A DNA stretch of 64,000 nucleotides from Phoronis australis (GCA_002633005.1 NMRA01000245.1:186001-250000), one strand, 5' to 3'; counted from the first letter of the stretch, positions 12,985 through 26,693 are shown. Numbers and translations are program-made. The notes: a model not told the origin generated them from the letters alone.

Positions 12985-14532
12985 TTGTCCACACAACAAC
13001 ATTCATCCATGCGTCAACGAAGCGTCATTTTGCTGTCACTGGGTACGAGAGTAGCGGTGTCGGTAGTCAAGTATCAACCATGAAGTGTTCCTGCCGAATC
13101 ACCTATGCCGAGTGTTAGCCAATGGCTTTCAAGACATGCAGCCTCGATATGGTTACAAACATTTACATTCAACTGACACGCGCAATAATGTGCTAACAGC
13201 AAAAATGGAAAGATCACAATTTCATTAGAATGAACAGATGAGAAAGAAACTTGTGGTGTATTAGTTCAAGGTGAAAGAATTTAGGACATCAATGGACCTT
13301 TAATGTCTAACCACGCATGCAAGGTAAGGTGGATGATGGTTTCGCCAGGGTGAGGCATCATTTGCAAAAAAAAAACTTCCAGCGTTCATAATTTTGAATG
13401 TAGAGCTGCCTGGAGTTTCACATGACCTGTAGACAGAAACAAACATAATGTGTGTTCGCCAGACTGCTTTGCCTATTTTAAGAGTGACCTGGGTGTCAGA
13501 GCTGTGCTCTAACCACTGCCTATGGAACATATTAACACAGTTTCAAGTAAAAAGTAGTCACAATCTACAGCCGCAAGTGCCTCTTGAATAAGTTTAAAAG
13601 CTTAACTGTCTACCAAGAGTAGCTGTACTCGTATGGGTCAACGCCCTAGCTCAGCATGAACCAGCACACCCCAAACTTCAAAATTTTCATTTGAAAGCGC
13701 CCACACACCGCCTCCTGTCAAAACTCAATTAAACGAACAAGACTTCATCAAAAGTATGCGTGTTTTCAGAAGTGCCGGACTCACCAGAATTTCAACTCCT
13801 AAACCGTACGCATCTCACTTGCCTGTGAGGAACCGTCACTCAGTTCCTTGCCTTATTCAGACGGGAAAGTACATCAATGTACGTAAATCCCTGGGCCTTA
13901 AACCTTATCGACTATTCAAGTAAATGTCTACCCAAATTGTCAGAAATTTTGTTTCAAATGGCATATTCGCGTTACAGTACACCAATTACAATATTCGAGT
14001 TCCTCAATTCAAACAACCTGTCTGGTTCCTCATAGGAGTACAGTGTATGGCAATCAAGACCAAGTAATTCAAGTAATGACAATCTGTTGTGTTCCCAAAA
14101 GATTTAACTCATTCCTAAGAGCTATTTAAGGGCCACACATTTAACTGCACACCACTTAACCAATTTCACTGGTGACCCCTGTTGCTATCCTTGTGATTAC
14201 CTATCTAAGTCAACACCTGACCAAAGTGGCCCATATCTCATGGCCAGATAGCCTATCTAGTGCACCAGTGCCTGCTCTCACCACCTCCACTACACTTCAT
14301 TGCCAAAGGTATTTACACTAGTACACATCCTGCCCCAGTCTATTTCCACTCAGAAAACAAGCAACAATCACAACACCACATTCCCATGTCCACATCAAAA
14401 CTCCTAAATAATTTACTTTAGTGAAAGTGTGAGGCCCACTGGCTCAGCTGTTTGCATGATCATCACAACCTGTAGCCATAGATGCTCACGACCTAGCCAA
14501 CCCAAGTAGCCATATTGAAAGGCCAGCTCCGA

Positions 14533-14658
14533 GTTCAGCAACGCTAGGACATCGCTAAAAACCACGACTTCTCGAGATTACGTGAGATATTGCCGTGTAT
14601 TATAAATGAGAATACGTGATTTTGGCTAGATTTTACAGAGGTCCTAGCGTTACTGAAC
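14533..14658. mobile_element. MITE, family 2, best-preserved copy
   Basis: The ends GTTCAGCAACGCTAGGACAT and AGGTCCTAGCGTTACTGAAC are near-perfect inverted repeats of about 20 bp. The interior shares GAGATTACGTGAGATATTGC and TTTTGGCTAGATTTTA with the other copies. Confidence 0.85.
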
Positions 14659-15361
14659 CCTACCCAGGTCTTGGCATGTTAACAACACTCAGTTGAATGT
14701 AATTATGCTGCATACATGAGTATTGACTTGACAATATGTTCAACTCCATTCAGCACCACCAGTGCGTATCCCTGTATAACACCTAAACACGCAGTCTATT
14801 CACAGACTACAAAACTTTCCCAGCTCATTAGCATCTGCTCCTCGGGAAAACACAAAAACCGCGCACGTTGGCACAGTACCAACCTCTCACAACGAAACAA
14901 AAGGGCGATGCCACACAGAGGGCCTGACAGTCGAGGGTAAGCCTTTCATGCCCTGGACACGTACAGCAAGCCAGACCATATGCCAAGTATCTTATTACCA
15001 CCTCTTCATCACAGTTGACATTCCTCAGCAATTCAAGCCCTGGGTATTACATGTTACTTACTCATCTTATCACTCTTCATTTGGTTAACAAAAAAGTCCA
15101 GTCTAAACCACAGCCGAGGTACTCTGGGGTCGCATGATGCGATCTTTTTAAAACTGGCAACTTTTCACGATCAGCAATGATTCCTACTAACTGCCTGTTA
15201 ACATTTTCATATTTTACGTTGATTTTCATTCAGAACAAAAAAAACAGAAATAGGCAACAGGAAATGCCACTACCTTGAAAGCTAGATCTTCTATTGGAGT
15301 TGAAATGTCCGATTTCCTTTTTCAAAGTTTTGTCAATATTTGCTTGAAAGGTGTGTCAACG

Positions 15362-15472
15362 GCAATTAAGTCGGATGTAATGCGCCCGTATTTTGAGAAC
15401 CAGTTTGATGCCCGTTACTCAGTGGAGATAACTGGTTCTCGAAATTCCAGCACGTTATATCCAACCATTACC
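15362..15472. mobile_element. Palindromic MITE, family 1, copy at 15.4 kb
   Basis: The left arm has GTCGGATGTAATGCGCCCGT then TTTTGAGAACCAGTTTGA. The right arm has TAACTGGTTCTCGAAA then CACGTTATATCCAACCATTA. The centre CCCGTTACTCAGTGGAG matches the copies at 5.0 and 43.2 kb, which fixes the family. Confidence 0.8.
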
Positions 15473-15846
15473 GTGTGAACTGCCCACATGCGTGTGGATA
15501 CGGTTTACTCCACACGCTCAACATAACCATCTCGATGACTCTGGGCTGAACAGTTTGGAGCCGATGTTTCCACGGCTAATACAAGACTAACGTACCCAAC
15601 ACTTGACTATAATTAATTGTGATCTGTGGTCACTAAGGGCCATCACAGTTGGATAGGAAACCAATCCATTGACAAATTACCCAAAGCTAATTAGTGGATG
15701 CAGTTATGTACATTGACAAACGAGGGTGGACGTAACAACAGCATTGTAGTTAATATAAACAAGCATGTTTTTACAAGAGTTCTGCAAAGGATAGAAAACA
15801 GGTGGACCCGAGACAATTGATATTCATAAAAACATGAGAGTGGAAG

Positions 15847-15858
15847 GGGGGGGGGGGC
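15847..15858. repeat. Poly-G run
   Basis: An uninterrupted run of about 12 G lies in non-coding DNA. Similar G-runs occur near 5460, 10125, 36330 and 36507. They are simple-sequence features, possibly G-quadruplex prone, with no further context. Confidence 0.8.
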
Positions 15859-17605
15859 TTATCAGTACCAAAAATATCACCTGCAGCTCACATATACTTT
15901 TAACACACATAACTAGCAGGCAAATATTTCAAACATACAGTCGGTAAAATCTCACCAATTTTGGACAAAAAAATTGCCAAAATTACACTTTTTTCATTTT
16001 TCAACAGCTTCAAACACTGTTGTAAATGCCGTCAATTTCTCAAAACATTGTCTGTTGATAGCTATAGTGCAGAGCTTATACGAGGCAAAGCATCACTCTG
16101 GTACTGTGCACCATTCATGAAAAAATAAGAAACTAGAATTTCACCTGTCCACCATACTGTGTCTTAAATCCGTGAGAGTTTACCATAACTAGTCAGGGTA
16201 ATAATACAACTCTACTGCTGCTGGTTAACTTCTAAGCAGCTCAGCACAGGTGAGTTTATATCTGGGATAGTCGACTCTTGATTATCAGGGTTCATCTCAG
16301 GGTGAGCATGCAAATTCACCGAGGGCTAAATCAATTTCTTTAAAAAATATCCACAACACTTCTACAGGCATGAACCAACACACAACTTGTGTGAGATGAA
16401 GAATGCACCATAGTCAGTAACTGTAAATAGCCAAGAATTGTTGAGATGTCAATTTCTGCTGTTTGGGAATTTTTATTTGACTGTCAATTCTTTGAAAAAC
16501 TAGTTCCAAATAAATAATTTAGGGGTTTAACAAATTATTGAAAAATCGCGGAATTTTCTATATTAAAAATGAACAGAACTACATAACATATAATCACTTA
16601 GATATTAACATTTAGCGGAGATCTTTTTTCTAAATATTACATGAAAATGGCCCCTTCCATCCAAACATTCATGCACTGAGGTATTGATCGGCCTTAGAAG
16701 TATTCTACCAAACCCAATAAGTGGACTACCCTCTATGAGAAATGAGCTGACAATATTTAATTAAGTTACCTGCTATTTGACCCTGTCTACACTCAGATTT
16801 ATAAATGTATTAGACTTTGTAATTGACTGGCATATACAACTAATTGGGCTGTGCAGAAAGATGTTCCAACTCAGCTTTTTGTGAAGCTGTATACAACTTG
16901 TCAATTGAATTAGAGCACGTCCTACTTTTTCCAAATTCCATTTGACTAAGGAGAAGTCATGTACTATCTTTGGATCATGGTCTACAAGCTCCGATTGTTA
17001 TAATAAGTTAATACAAAAATCGTAAACGACAAATCGTATCCAGCCAGAGCTTTAGGATGTCGGAGAAGCTCTAGACAGGATAACATGCAGCCCCTGAATA
17101 GTACAGTGTGTGCCTTTAAACAGGCTTGTTACCAGGATATGGTAGAGGCTTATACACCACTTCAGAGACTACATGACAACTCAATAACAATGTATACAAC
17201 TTTACAACACACCAACCCTGTCTCCCTTCTTGTACAATAACAATAAATGTAGGATCCCATTTCCAGCACATGACCTAAACTGCCAAGTGGACCTTGACAT
17301 TAATCAATCCTAACAGGTTAACAGGTGATTAAATGTTTACAAACCTATACCAATGTCATGGGTGACTGAAGTTCCCTTGGTGGCGCCAATAAATTAAGGT
17401 CCCTCCTTTTCACACCTGAATAGAATGCTGAGACTACAAAACGGTTCACCAAAACGAGGATATGAGTGCTATAATGGATCTGTGTGATTCAACTGAATCC
17501 AGGCATTTCTTTAGTAATGTCCCTCGGTTCACTTGTGACAACTAGTAAATCTCCACTTGGCCACTTTCCTGTGCATTTTGTGGTAAGTTGTTCACTAACA
17601 TGCAA

Positions 17606-17870
17606 TGTTTTCCACAACAGAAAATTCAAACTCGACTTGAATTTCAAAATTCATGTATGTGTCTTCAAAAGTCTGTGTGGAGTTAGTACGTTTAGTCTTA
17701 AATAAATACTCTGAACTGATAACAAAAGTCCAAGATGACCTAATTTGCTTCTTAAGAAATGGCTGATTTCTCAATATTTCAAACTCGTTGCTCCATGCAA
17801 GTGAGCCAAACTCATCACGGCAAAATTCAAACTCGACGCAGTGACGAGTCAAAACAGGTTGTGGAGAACA
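17606..17870. mobile_element. TIR element, family 3, copy at 17.6 kb
   Basis: An element of about 265 bp with ends TGTTTTCCACAACAGAAAAT and ACAGGTTGTGGAGAACA. The terminal 13 to 15 bp are inverted repeats (TGTTCTCCACAAC type). Subterminal blocks TTCAAACTCGACTTGAATTT and AAATTCAAACTCGACGCAGT also recur at the other copies. A minus-strand open frame crosses it, but the frame is set by the repeat and is not a gene. Confidence 0.75.
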
Positions 17871-20246
17871 CTGGTATGTGTTCGACATAGCCTATAACCA
17901 ACAACGAATGTAGTACAATTAACGACAAATGATCATTCAGTTCCATGTTGCACACTATAAGAACTGATGAAACCGTTACATTGATGGCCATTTTTAACAT
18001 TTTATGATCTGCCAAATGCATTTCCTTAATCGCAAAGTCCGACATTCAAGAATTCATACAAACACTAAAATCGCCAACGTTCAAAACTTCAGAATCAAGA
18101 AAATTCATTCTCGACTTAAATTTCCGTGTCCCAAACCAGAGAATTTTGAACGGAGCTGATATCAGACGGACAGAAAACCATCTGTCATAAAAATTGTACC
18201 CTTTTTAACTAAGCTGTTCACATACAAGAGCCACCTTTTTATGTAAATTATACCATATTTCGAGCTCACTAAATCACTAATCAAACACAATATTTAACTC
18301 TGCCATACAAAGACATTAAAGGTTAGCTCATCGAATCGTTTTTCAACAAACAACAGTTTATAATTCCAAATCAGCGCAGGCACACAATTCAAACAAAATA
18401 GAAGACAATCGCTCAAGAGATAAATATCAGTCCTTATTCAGAGTTAGCATTTACAACGTAAATCTAATCAAACAGTAACTTGAAGACAGACCCGTCTTTG
18501 TGGCAAAAAAACGCTTTGATGTTAGGCCATAAAATCGGGTCGTTTACCCGAAGAACAGTTTTAGCTCGAGGCAATGCAGACAGAACAACACAGACCGAGG
18601 GACACGATCTCTTAGCAACCACATGAGAAAAGGCGTTCGAGACGCGCAATGTTGTCCGTTGCCTGCAGCAAAATTGCCTGGGGCCGAAAACTTGCGCAAC
18701 TTTGCACTGTTGCATTCTGACACACGGGCATCAGATTGACAGACACCAAACATGACAAGCAATGAATTAAAACCGAATTTGAGACAAATTCATCACAGGC
18801 CAAAACAATCTGAACTGTACAAAAACAATGTTTTGGTTTACCATGACTGGTCTACGTCTGCTAAACAGTATCAAATCTTTCGACTTAGCATTTCACATTT
18901 ATGAATGATATTTCATATTCAGTTAAGGTTTCTGCAAGTTTGCTCTGAAACGTTGTTGAAGACTAAATGTAGGCGTGACTTTTGATTGGCCACTCAATTC
19001 ACTAACTACTCCTACTTACGCAGCCGGTCAAAAAGTTGCACAAAGTTGAACATGTTCAACGTCTAAACAACTTATCAACAGACATCTGTAACATGTCGTG
19101 GGGCACATGGCACGCTGATTCACCTGTGTGAACTTTTATGTCGGTTGTCATGTCGAGCAACTTTTTGGCCAACAATAGGGCCCATTTAAAATTGGCTAAA
19201 CTCTCGCACCAAACGGAAGCCGAATAAACAGTTTATCAATAAAGGAAGGAAAAAAAATTAGGAGGAACGATTCTTGATCCCATATTTGAATAAAGTGATG
19301 ATCAAAAATCTGATTCTATCCAATCAATATAGGTATGGAGGCACAAGCAACACCAAACTCCCCATTTCCAGTGGTCAACAAAAGTACACCATTGAATAGG
19401 GGGTGTATAGACAAGTGCATGTTCTTTCAACTGCTGATGAATGGCTGTGAGACCTTGAAGAGAGACTATTGTTTACAGAGGACTGGCTACAAGAGTGAAT
19501 AGGCCAAGACTGGCTGGTAGAAAGCAGCTTGAAGCTAGCATACAATTACCAAAGAATTGGGTTATTATCTTGCAGATTCATTGATGTGGCCAGGCAATCA
19601 GGCACCTAGTTTGTTAAACCCTGTATTGAAAGTTCTAATGAAGTCTGGGAAGGTCTACAGGAAATTTAAGGGGTTTATTTGGTCCCTGCTAATGTGAAGA
19701 TTATCTGTGCATCACCAAGCACTGGTACTAAACAGAGAGAAACCTTACAACAATTTATACACCTGAAGAAAGTCTGACAATAGCCTAGTCAACAGGCCTT
19801 GAAGTTCAGCAAACACAACATTGGTGATGAGACCAGTGCCTGACACTTTGGTGGTACACACACAACCAGAGTCTCAGGAGAAAGTGAAGTTTGACCCCTA
19901 CTCTAAAGGGCATCTTGGATTTTCACCAGTCACCAGGATTAGACAAACTTGCTCAAACAAACACTCAGATCAATTTTTGGCAGCATTGACAAGCACATTA
20001 AAAACATGTCATGTTTTGAACGGTTATCAAATTTGACAAAAATTAGTGAAAATTTGAAAACTATCATTACTGCTGTTATTTTCATGAGCTTTTTTGATGA
20101 AAAAATATTCCTGACTTCAATTTCCAATGATTCATGTATCTGGAGGTTCCAGTGCCTCAAGATGGGACCAAGAGTCCAAGACTATGTTGGAGAGCAGTAC
20201 AGAGGCACACATATACACGCATAGAGGGAGAGGTGAACAGTAGCAA

Positions 20247-20524
20247 TCTTCTCCACAACACAAAATTCAAACTTGACTTTAATATTACAAAATTCATGTA
20301 CATATTCGAAAGTCCATGTCCATACTGTGGGCAGTTTGTGTGTTAAGTCTCGGAATAAATGCAATGAAATGGAACCAAAATTAAAAAATGTTCTAATTTG
20401 TTTAAGAAATGACTTATCTCCCAATACTTCACACTCGTTGCATAGATTTTCAAACGCTACACAAGTAAGCCAAATTCATTGTGACGAAATTTAATCTTGA
20501 CCAGTGAGGAGTCAAAACAGGTCG
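20247..20524. mobile_element. TIR element, family 3, copy at 20.2 kb
   Basis: Same orientation as the copy at 17.6 kb. It starts TCTTCTCCACAACACAAAAT and carries AAATTCATGTACATATTCGA, TTTAAGAAATGACTTATCTC and GAGGAGTCAAAACAGGTCG. The right terminal GGAGAACA is missing, so the element is truncated or decayed at that end. Confidence 0.65.
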
Positions 20525-20660
20525 AGTAGTTTATATGATTTCCTGGCAATGAAAGGGAAACTGAAATTTCAGAAGAGACAGTTCCACAATACCACACCTT
20601 AGTTTACTGTGTGAGAACCTAAACTGATAAACCAGATGGCCAGATCACTTCAGGTGACCA

Positions 20661-21050
20661 AAGTACCTTACTCCTGGAACGAGTTGTCAATAGTTTTGGG
20701 GGCTGTCTGGATGCTATTTAAACAACTGGTAGTGCAACTTGTCCCACTTGTGACAACTTATTCCACCATATCGAGCGAGGTAGGGTAAGTTGTATCACTT
20801 CTAATCACTGTAAGGCCGAAAACCAGGCACAAGGCAGATGTTATTAACGCTTTTGTACAGTTACATAATACGGGTCTTCTTAATTGTGTGGTAAGCGCAC
20901 CAGCTATACACTGTCAAAGTTTCCTCGAAAGCGCAGACTGACAACTTCACCTTGCACTAGTTATCGGATATGCTTGTGGACGCCCCGCTAAAAGTGGGGC
21001 AAGTTGCACTAGTGCAAGTTGTTCTAGGGTAAGTCTGTGTGTAGGCGGGA
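20661..21050. mobile_element. TIR element, family 4, copy at 20.7 kb
   Basis: A non-coding element of about 390 bp. Internal marks are GTGCAACTTGTCCCACTTGT, CGAGGTAGGGTAAGTTG and, near the right end, GTGCAAGTTGTTCTAGGGTA followed by AGTCTGTGTGTAGGCGGG. The left end (ACCTTACTCCTGGAACGAG) is the diverged inverted counterpart of the right end. It shares order and spacing with copies at 29466 and 41176. Confidence 0.7.
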
Positions 21051-22387
21051 CTCAGTACACTTAAAACACTGAGGCTGGCTGGTAGAAAACATTGCCTGCC
21101 AGTGAGTCATGATAAGACAGCACCAACCAGTCACAGAAGAACACTGTGGTCTGTCATCTGTCACTTCTGGGCCAGTGCAGACAAAGAGCCTCCAGTGCAA
21201 ATGAGCTCAGCTTATAACTATCTACCCCAAGACAAATTGCTCATTTTTGGATTTCTTACATTTGACAAGAGTAAATTCTCACAGTATGCATGTGAGGTGA
21301 GCTACCATTTACCTCTAGTAACCAATCAAAACTAATTATTGCAAATCTCTCTCACTGTTTACAGAACAGTGAACATTTTACCAAACTATGCGTGGGGTAA
21401 CAATGATGCAAGGCAAATTACATCTGAGGCAAACATCTCAGCTTGTGCCTGTACCTCCATGACGACCCCTAGTGGACAAACCTTATCATGCACGTATTAA
21501 CAAGCGTGCATAGGCTGGAGGCGTGAAAGTGCACAAACAATCTGGGTTTGACAATATCCACTCAATCAGAAATAATGGCACAAATGCACACACACAGCCA
21601 CACAGATACACACAGTGTAACACACTATGTAGAACTACCTGCACTGGCCTGCATTCAGCCAGGTCAAGGGCAAGCCAAGATCAATAGACCATTTGTTGAC
21701 TTTGACAGCTAATGCAGAGGCAGAGAAAGTCCAAGGTAATAGAAATATCAAGGATCATTTTAGAAAATGGTGGTATGGGTAATTGACCCACACTGCTTCA
21801 AGTCTAAGGGGCCAATTTGGACAACCTAGGGTCCACGTTAGGTTTTTGTCCTTGTTCGCTTCCAATTTCAATGTACCTGGTGGCCCAAGCTAAGCAATCA
21901 CAGTGCGTCAATGAAAATTATTTTTGCACCAATGACGTGTAGCGCGCTCCTAAAATTATCCCCGCGACATGAGTATGGACTGTTTTTGTTTATAGCTAAT
22001 ATCTTAGAACCACTGAAAGCTGCATTATTACAGTGAAGCTGACTTGTAGCACTACCTGACACATATTAATGGTGTACGCGAAAAGGAGATAAATTGATGC
22101 TTCATCCAGACCAGACTTTCTATACTAACTTCAGAAAAGTCACGTAATAACTGAAGTGAATAGACAGCAGTAAGTGGAGGTAAACAAGTACACAACAGAA
22201 TGTGAATGGCTGTGGTTTCAAAGGTCATTATAATTAGTTATATAAGCTTTTGACAACTGTCATAACATATTCGACCCGTAATTCATGAAAAAAATGAAGC
22301 TAAACCAAGCACAGTCCATAGCAAATACACGATAACATGGCGACTGGAATGACCTACGCTCCTAGCGATACCAGCAGCGAAACTAAA

Positions 22388-22439
22388 AGTGCAACTCCCT
22401 CATAGTAAACTTAAGTGCAACTCCCTCATAGTAAACTTA
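22388..22439. repeat. Perfect 26-bp direct duplication
   Basis: A unit starting AGTGCAACTCCCTCATAGTA and ending AACTTA occurs twice head to tail without a mismatch. It is a recent small tandem duplication in non-coding DNA. Confidence 0.9.
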
Positions 22440-23512
22440 AGTTTTATGAAATTAACTTTTGGAATGTACATGCTCAACCCGTATATATGTTCTAAATTCT
22501 GAATGACTGGAAATTCTTAATATGTACCTTGAAAAACTGCGCAGAGCTATTTCTTTTGAAACTTGACATTTTTTGCTTCACTAAAAGCAAATTTCCGAAA
22601 AATTGAACTGTCATTGCGTAAGGAACAATGACTTGGATATTTTATTTGACCTCAAATGACAAGAGTAAAAATAAAAAAATTGAGACACCGTTTACTTGGC
22701 CAACACCATCAAATTAAATAAGCGTGGGAAATCTCATGTAATCAAACCACATACCAAAGAGATATTGATGTTCAAAACCGCTATAAGGCCTGACAATGGC
22801 TGATGAAGATTTGTCACACAAGTGCGAGAAAAAAACCTCCACGGAGGTTGACAATTACCTTAAATACACGAACAAACACAGCTGCAGAGTGCTATATAAA
22901 ATTAGCCGTTGGTAATGTTCACCGAACGAAGGAGTGATTGACCGATAGCACTGGAATATCATTATCAAATCAAAGAACCTTGCGACTAAAACTATCATTC
23001 ATCTCTTTGAAATGCATGAAGACGTTAATCACGAAGTAGTCAACAGTGTTAAATGCGTGAAGACAGTTGATAGTTTCTCTCCAGGGCATGCTGGTACTGT
23101 AACATCCACTGGTAGACACATACAATCCATAACAAGCCTGGGTATATAAGCAGACAGAGTTAGGGTGAAGACATCTTAGCTGACCAGGCAGCTTGGCTGG
23201 CAACCAACTGGGTGACTAGAGGTCAGCTACATAAATAGATGTCTTGATGGCAAGCTGTGTATATCAACCTTGACTGGCTACTACTGCCTGATGGGCATTC
23301 TTGAATGTGAGTGGATCTGTGTACTCCAGTACAGCCTGGCTTTGTCTGTAGAAGTATGTGACATTCTTCAACTGGCTAGTAACTTTATTGAAACCCACTA
23401 CAAGTGTGTTAGAATGGTAATTTCTGATTGGTGTTTGCATACAATATGACTCTAGCAGGTACACGTGTACTTGATGGGGCAGCAGGTCCCCTGATAAATT
23501 CAACGCGTCTGT

Positions 23513-23691
23513 AACTGACTTATGGCAAGATCTGCCCCCTTGCGAAATGTTGACAAACAAACAACAAGTTTTACCAGGTAACGTGTTGTTGGTCGGGTAA
23601 AATGGCAGCTTGGAAACAAAGGTGTGTCAAGAATGCTGCGTTCTAATTGGTCTGTTAAGCAGTCACTCAAAACCCTGCGATAGGTCAATTG
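23513..23691. mobile_element. MITE, family 5, copy at 23.5 kb
   Basis: The right end GCGATAGGTCAATTG is intact and the left end (ACTGACTTATGGCAAGATCT) is mutated. The interior GTTGACAAACAAACAACAAG, TAAAATGGCAGCTTGGAAAC and CAAGAATGCTGCGTTCTAAT aligns with copies at 11.2 and 61.9 kb. Confidence 0.75.
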
Positions 23692-24239
23692 TCCCTCAAC
23701 TGTATGCGACTATCAAGACACTGCTTGCATATTCTATTCATTCAAAAACTACCATTAACAAGACAGAAGTCTGTTTTAACTAAGCAATAGCAGCAACTGC
23801 AGTTGTTGCTATCATGTTAAGAACAATTGTCAAATGTGTCGATAATGACTAGATAAACTGGCGAGGAGGGGGTGAGAATTGGGACATGGTGTAATTTCTA
23901 CTGATAAATCCACTCACAGAGCAAGCACAAGGGAACGTATTAAGATTGTAATATATTTGTGTAAGCGCACCTGTTATTGCACAATGGTGTGAACTACAAA
24001 TTCAAATGGCGACTGCTTCTTTGCCCCCTTTGAGTTGAAAGAGTGCAAATGAATTCTTCTCACAACCAGACTGGAAATTCTCAAGCACAAGCCAACATCC
24101 AAAGTTAGATAAATCTAAAGTCTCATTCACACCAGTGACAGCTGTAACAGAGCAACTAACATGGAACAGCCAATCAGGCGTAAGTGTGTACGGACACAAC
24201 TGACATGTAGCAAGTTGACACCGCGGCCATCTTTGACAC

Positions 24240-24410
24240 TGGTTTGAAAAGCAGAGCAAGTTGCCCTCGATCAGTTGTGTCAACTACACCTCTAAACATA
24301 GCTGGGGCATGGTGGAAAGGGATCATCTTTCAATGCGCTTGTGCAATAGCGCACATACGGGTGATTTGCTGGTATTCCACTAGGTTTGGACCTTCGCTAT
24401 TGTTTATGCG
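24240..24410. repeat. Dispersed repeat shared with 25.4 kb
   Basis: The order TGTGTCAACTACAC, GCTGGGGCATGGTGGAA, GATCATCTTTCAATGCGCTT, GTGCAATAGC, then ACGGGTGATTTG is echoed at 25355-25480 with substitutions. It is an old direct repeat of unknown class, about 1.1 kb apart. Confidence 0.5.
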
Positions 24411-24500
24411 AGCATGCACATAGTCTTTATGTAAATGACTTAGACTTATCCAGTTTGCGACCTAATGTCGTACAAATGCGGCTCAAGTGAAGCAAAGCAC

Positions 24501-24557
24501 ACCATGACAACTCGCACCATGACAACTCGTACCATGTCAACTCGCACCCTGACGACT
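24501..24557. repeat. 15-bp tandem repeat (ACCATGACAACTCGC)
   Basis: Nearly four units of 15 bases. In one plus-strand frame they read T-M-T-T-R repeated, but no surrounding coding signal supports a gene. Confidence 0.8.
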
Positions 24558-25354
24558 GTTCTTTGTGTAAAAACAGCTTACATGAAAACCTCCCTTTGTT
24601 CACAATCCAAAATTGGCAATCAAATGACTAAAAACATCCTGGTAAAAAACTCCTACAGTGTAGTACGTCCTGGCCAAATGGCGTATAGGATGCATGGCAA
24701 CAATGCCGTGCAAATTTCACAAGCCAAAAATCGTGCGACTGATGTTGTTTATGTATTATATTAATTATTTTTAGTTTACTTCCACATCAGGGATTTCACC
24801 AGCATCATGCTTCACTAAATCGAATCTCAATACTTCAAGACCATACTAACATTTCTGACAGCCCACTCAATAAGTCTACCCTCAACATTAACACGATACA
24901 CTGTTACAATGATAACTGTCTACCTACCAAAACTAAATGCACTTCCATTATAATAAGGACTCACATTCCAGATTTCTTGATGGGCAACACTGATTCAAGA
25001 CAACTTGCAGTGTCGTACCACACTTGATATTAAATCTAAATTGAAATTGAAACTACTAATAGAACATGCGCATTCTGAATAAATCAGGGTAGAGGTCACT
25101 GAACCAACATTAGAAGTCTAAATACCATAAGTGGGAATTGCCAATTTGAAAAAATCACTCCATTTATTATGAAAGTTGTTAAAGGCCAGTCAGGCACACT
25201 TATCTGAGACAATTAAGCACCCGGCCAACTGAGAAGACAACTATTGCACCAATACACTACTAAAACCTAGATGGCACTGCTGATAGAATGAAATAACGAA
25301 GGAATGAAACGAGTCGCTACCACGGCATCAATTTTGTAACCTACGTCGGAGGTA

Positions 25355-25480
25355 GAGGAACTTGCGCCCAATCATCTCGCTCAGTGTCAACTATACTTCA
25401 AAATTTGAAACTGGGGCAACGTGGAAGTGATCTTGCTACCGTACCTGCGCTAGTGCAATAGCATACAGGAGACCCTGTTT
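25355..25480. repeat. Dispersed repeat, second copy (see 24.2 kb)
   Basis: It contains GTGTCAACTATACTTC, CTGGGGCAACGTGGAAGTGA and GCGCTAGTGCAATAGCATAC in the same order as the 24.2-kb copy. Confidence 0.5.
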
Positions 25481-26650
25481 GCGCCATATCTAAGCCTCAA
25501 ATCCTTTGCTTTTTGCCCGTTTAGTTCACGTTTTCATACCTCTTTCATGTGCCAAACAAAACTTTAACTCCTGTCATTTGTAACCCTAAGCATGCGCACT
25601 CCACCTTCCTACCTCCAACTTCCATCATGCCACCCATTTTGGAATTGTGTGTTAGCTATGCTTGACATAGATTATCTTGCACCTGTCAATTCTAGCTATG
25701 TCACAGTCAACATCTAAACAGTGCTTAGGACACCAGCTTTGGCCACTTGGCAGGTAAATCGAGACCCGTACCATCCATGCCTACATCTGGGGAGAACTGC
25801 AACCCTTCAAGAGCCAAGTATGGCTACCATATAAAACCACTGGTTAGTTCCAACTGCCAGTTGGCACTTGGCATAACAAACACAGTCAAAAGAAGCCCTT
25901 AGGTTTACATCAGTTCTTGTTTCAATATAACGCCCACATCTCCCAAGTCCTCTGTTCATAGTATAGATTGTGTGGTGTAGTGAAAGCCGTCTCATTACGA
26001 TTGTGTATTTGTTCAGATGGGATCAACATGAAAAGGACACAGCTACCATGCTGTAAATGCTGTAAGCTGGCCTTCTGACTAGTCAGGTGAAATATATAGG
26101 TTGTCTCAGATAAAACTAGTAATACAGCAGCTTGAGTTTTTATCTACCCATCTCTGATACTAACGAACAACCAGCGTGACGTTTTTCTTACGACAATGAA
26201 TAAAACTTATCCATGTACACGATTTAAAAACTACATTCAACAAAACCTGGGAAATACATTGCACTACTTTGTTTTCAGTGACCAGTGTCCAACACCTGAT
26301 GCTCAAACCTCACGTGACCTAGCAGTAAACAAGAGCAGCATCTCCCATGCTGGCAACGCAAACGCTAACCTTCTAGGTGTGTTTATTACATATCACGTAA
26401 GGTATAAAATACACTAATTTGTTCAAAGCTAAGAATCGACTGGTGCTCGCGTATCCCCGCCACCAAAATCTTAAAAAATCTGTCGAGCCGTACTAACAAT
26501 ACAGGACAAGCAACATCTAACCAATAACTAAACTGGCAGGTGGCGCTATGGTAGTCCAATCAAATAGTGATGGCCCAATCCTTGTGTCGAGTATCCTAAA
26601 AATATGAATAGCCGATATGGTTTACCATTACCGGTCAAAGAAAGACTTAC

Positions 26651-26693
26651 CAAAAACTGAAGCTGCTAACGGGGTCGTAAGATAGTCAACTTC
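26651..26693 (-). other. Possible micro-exon, unassigned
   Basis: On the minus strand an acceptor tract rich in C and T ending TTTTGAG precedes 43 bases. They read EVDYLTTPLAASVF plus one base, and end at a consensus donor GTAAGTC. The splice signals are good, but the segment is too short to assign. A KDM3 exon is possible by position only. It does not match the expected second exon. Confidence 0.15.

Noticed and set aside
12691-13083. 130-codon plus-strand open frame
   Set aside because: Nearly a quarter of it is the 31-bp minisatellite read in shifting frames. No domain or splice context supports a gene.
17595-17888. 97-codon minus-strand frame with repeated V-E-F-E-F
   Set aside because: It coincides with the family 3 element. 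The repeated motif comes from the element's subterminal repeats.
24465-24764. 99-codon plus-strand frame
   Set aside because: It starts with a 15-bp tandem repeat and the rest has no family likeness or splice context.
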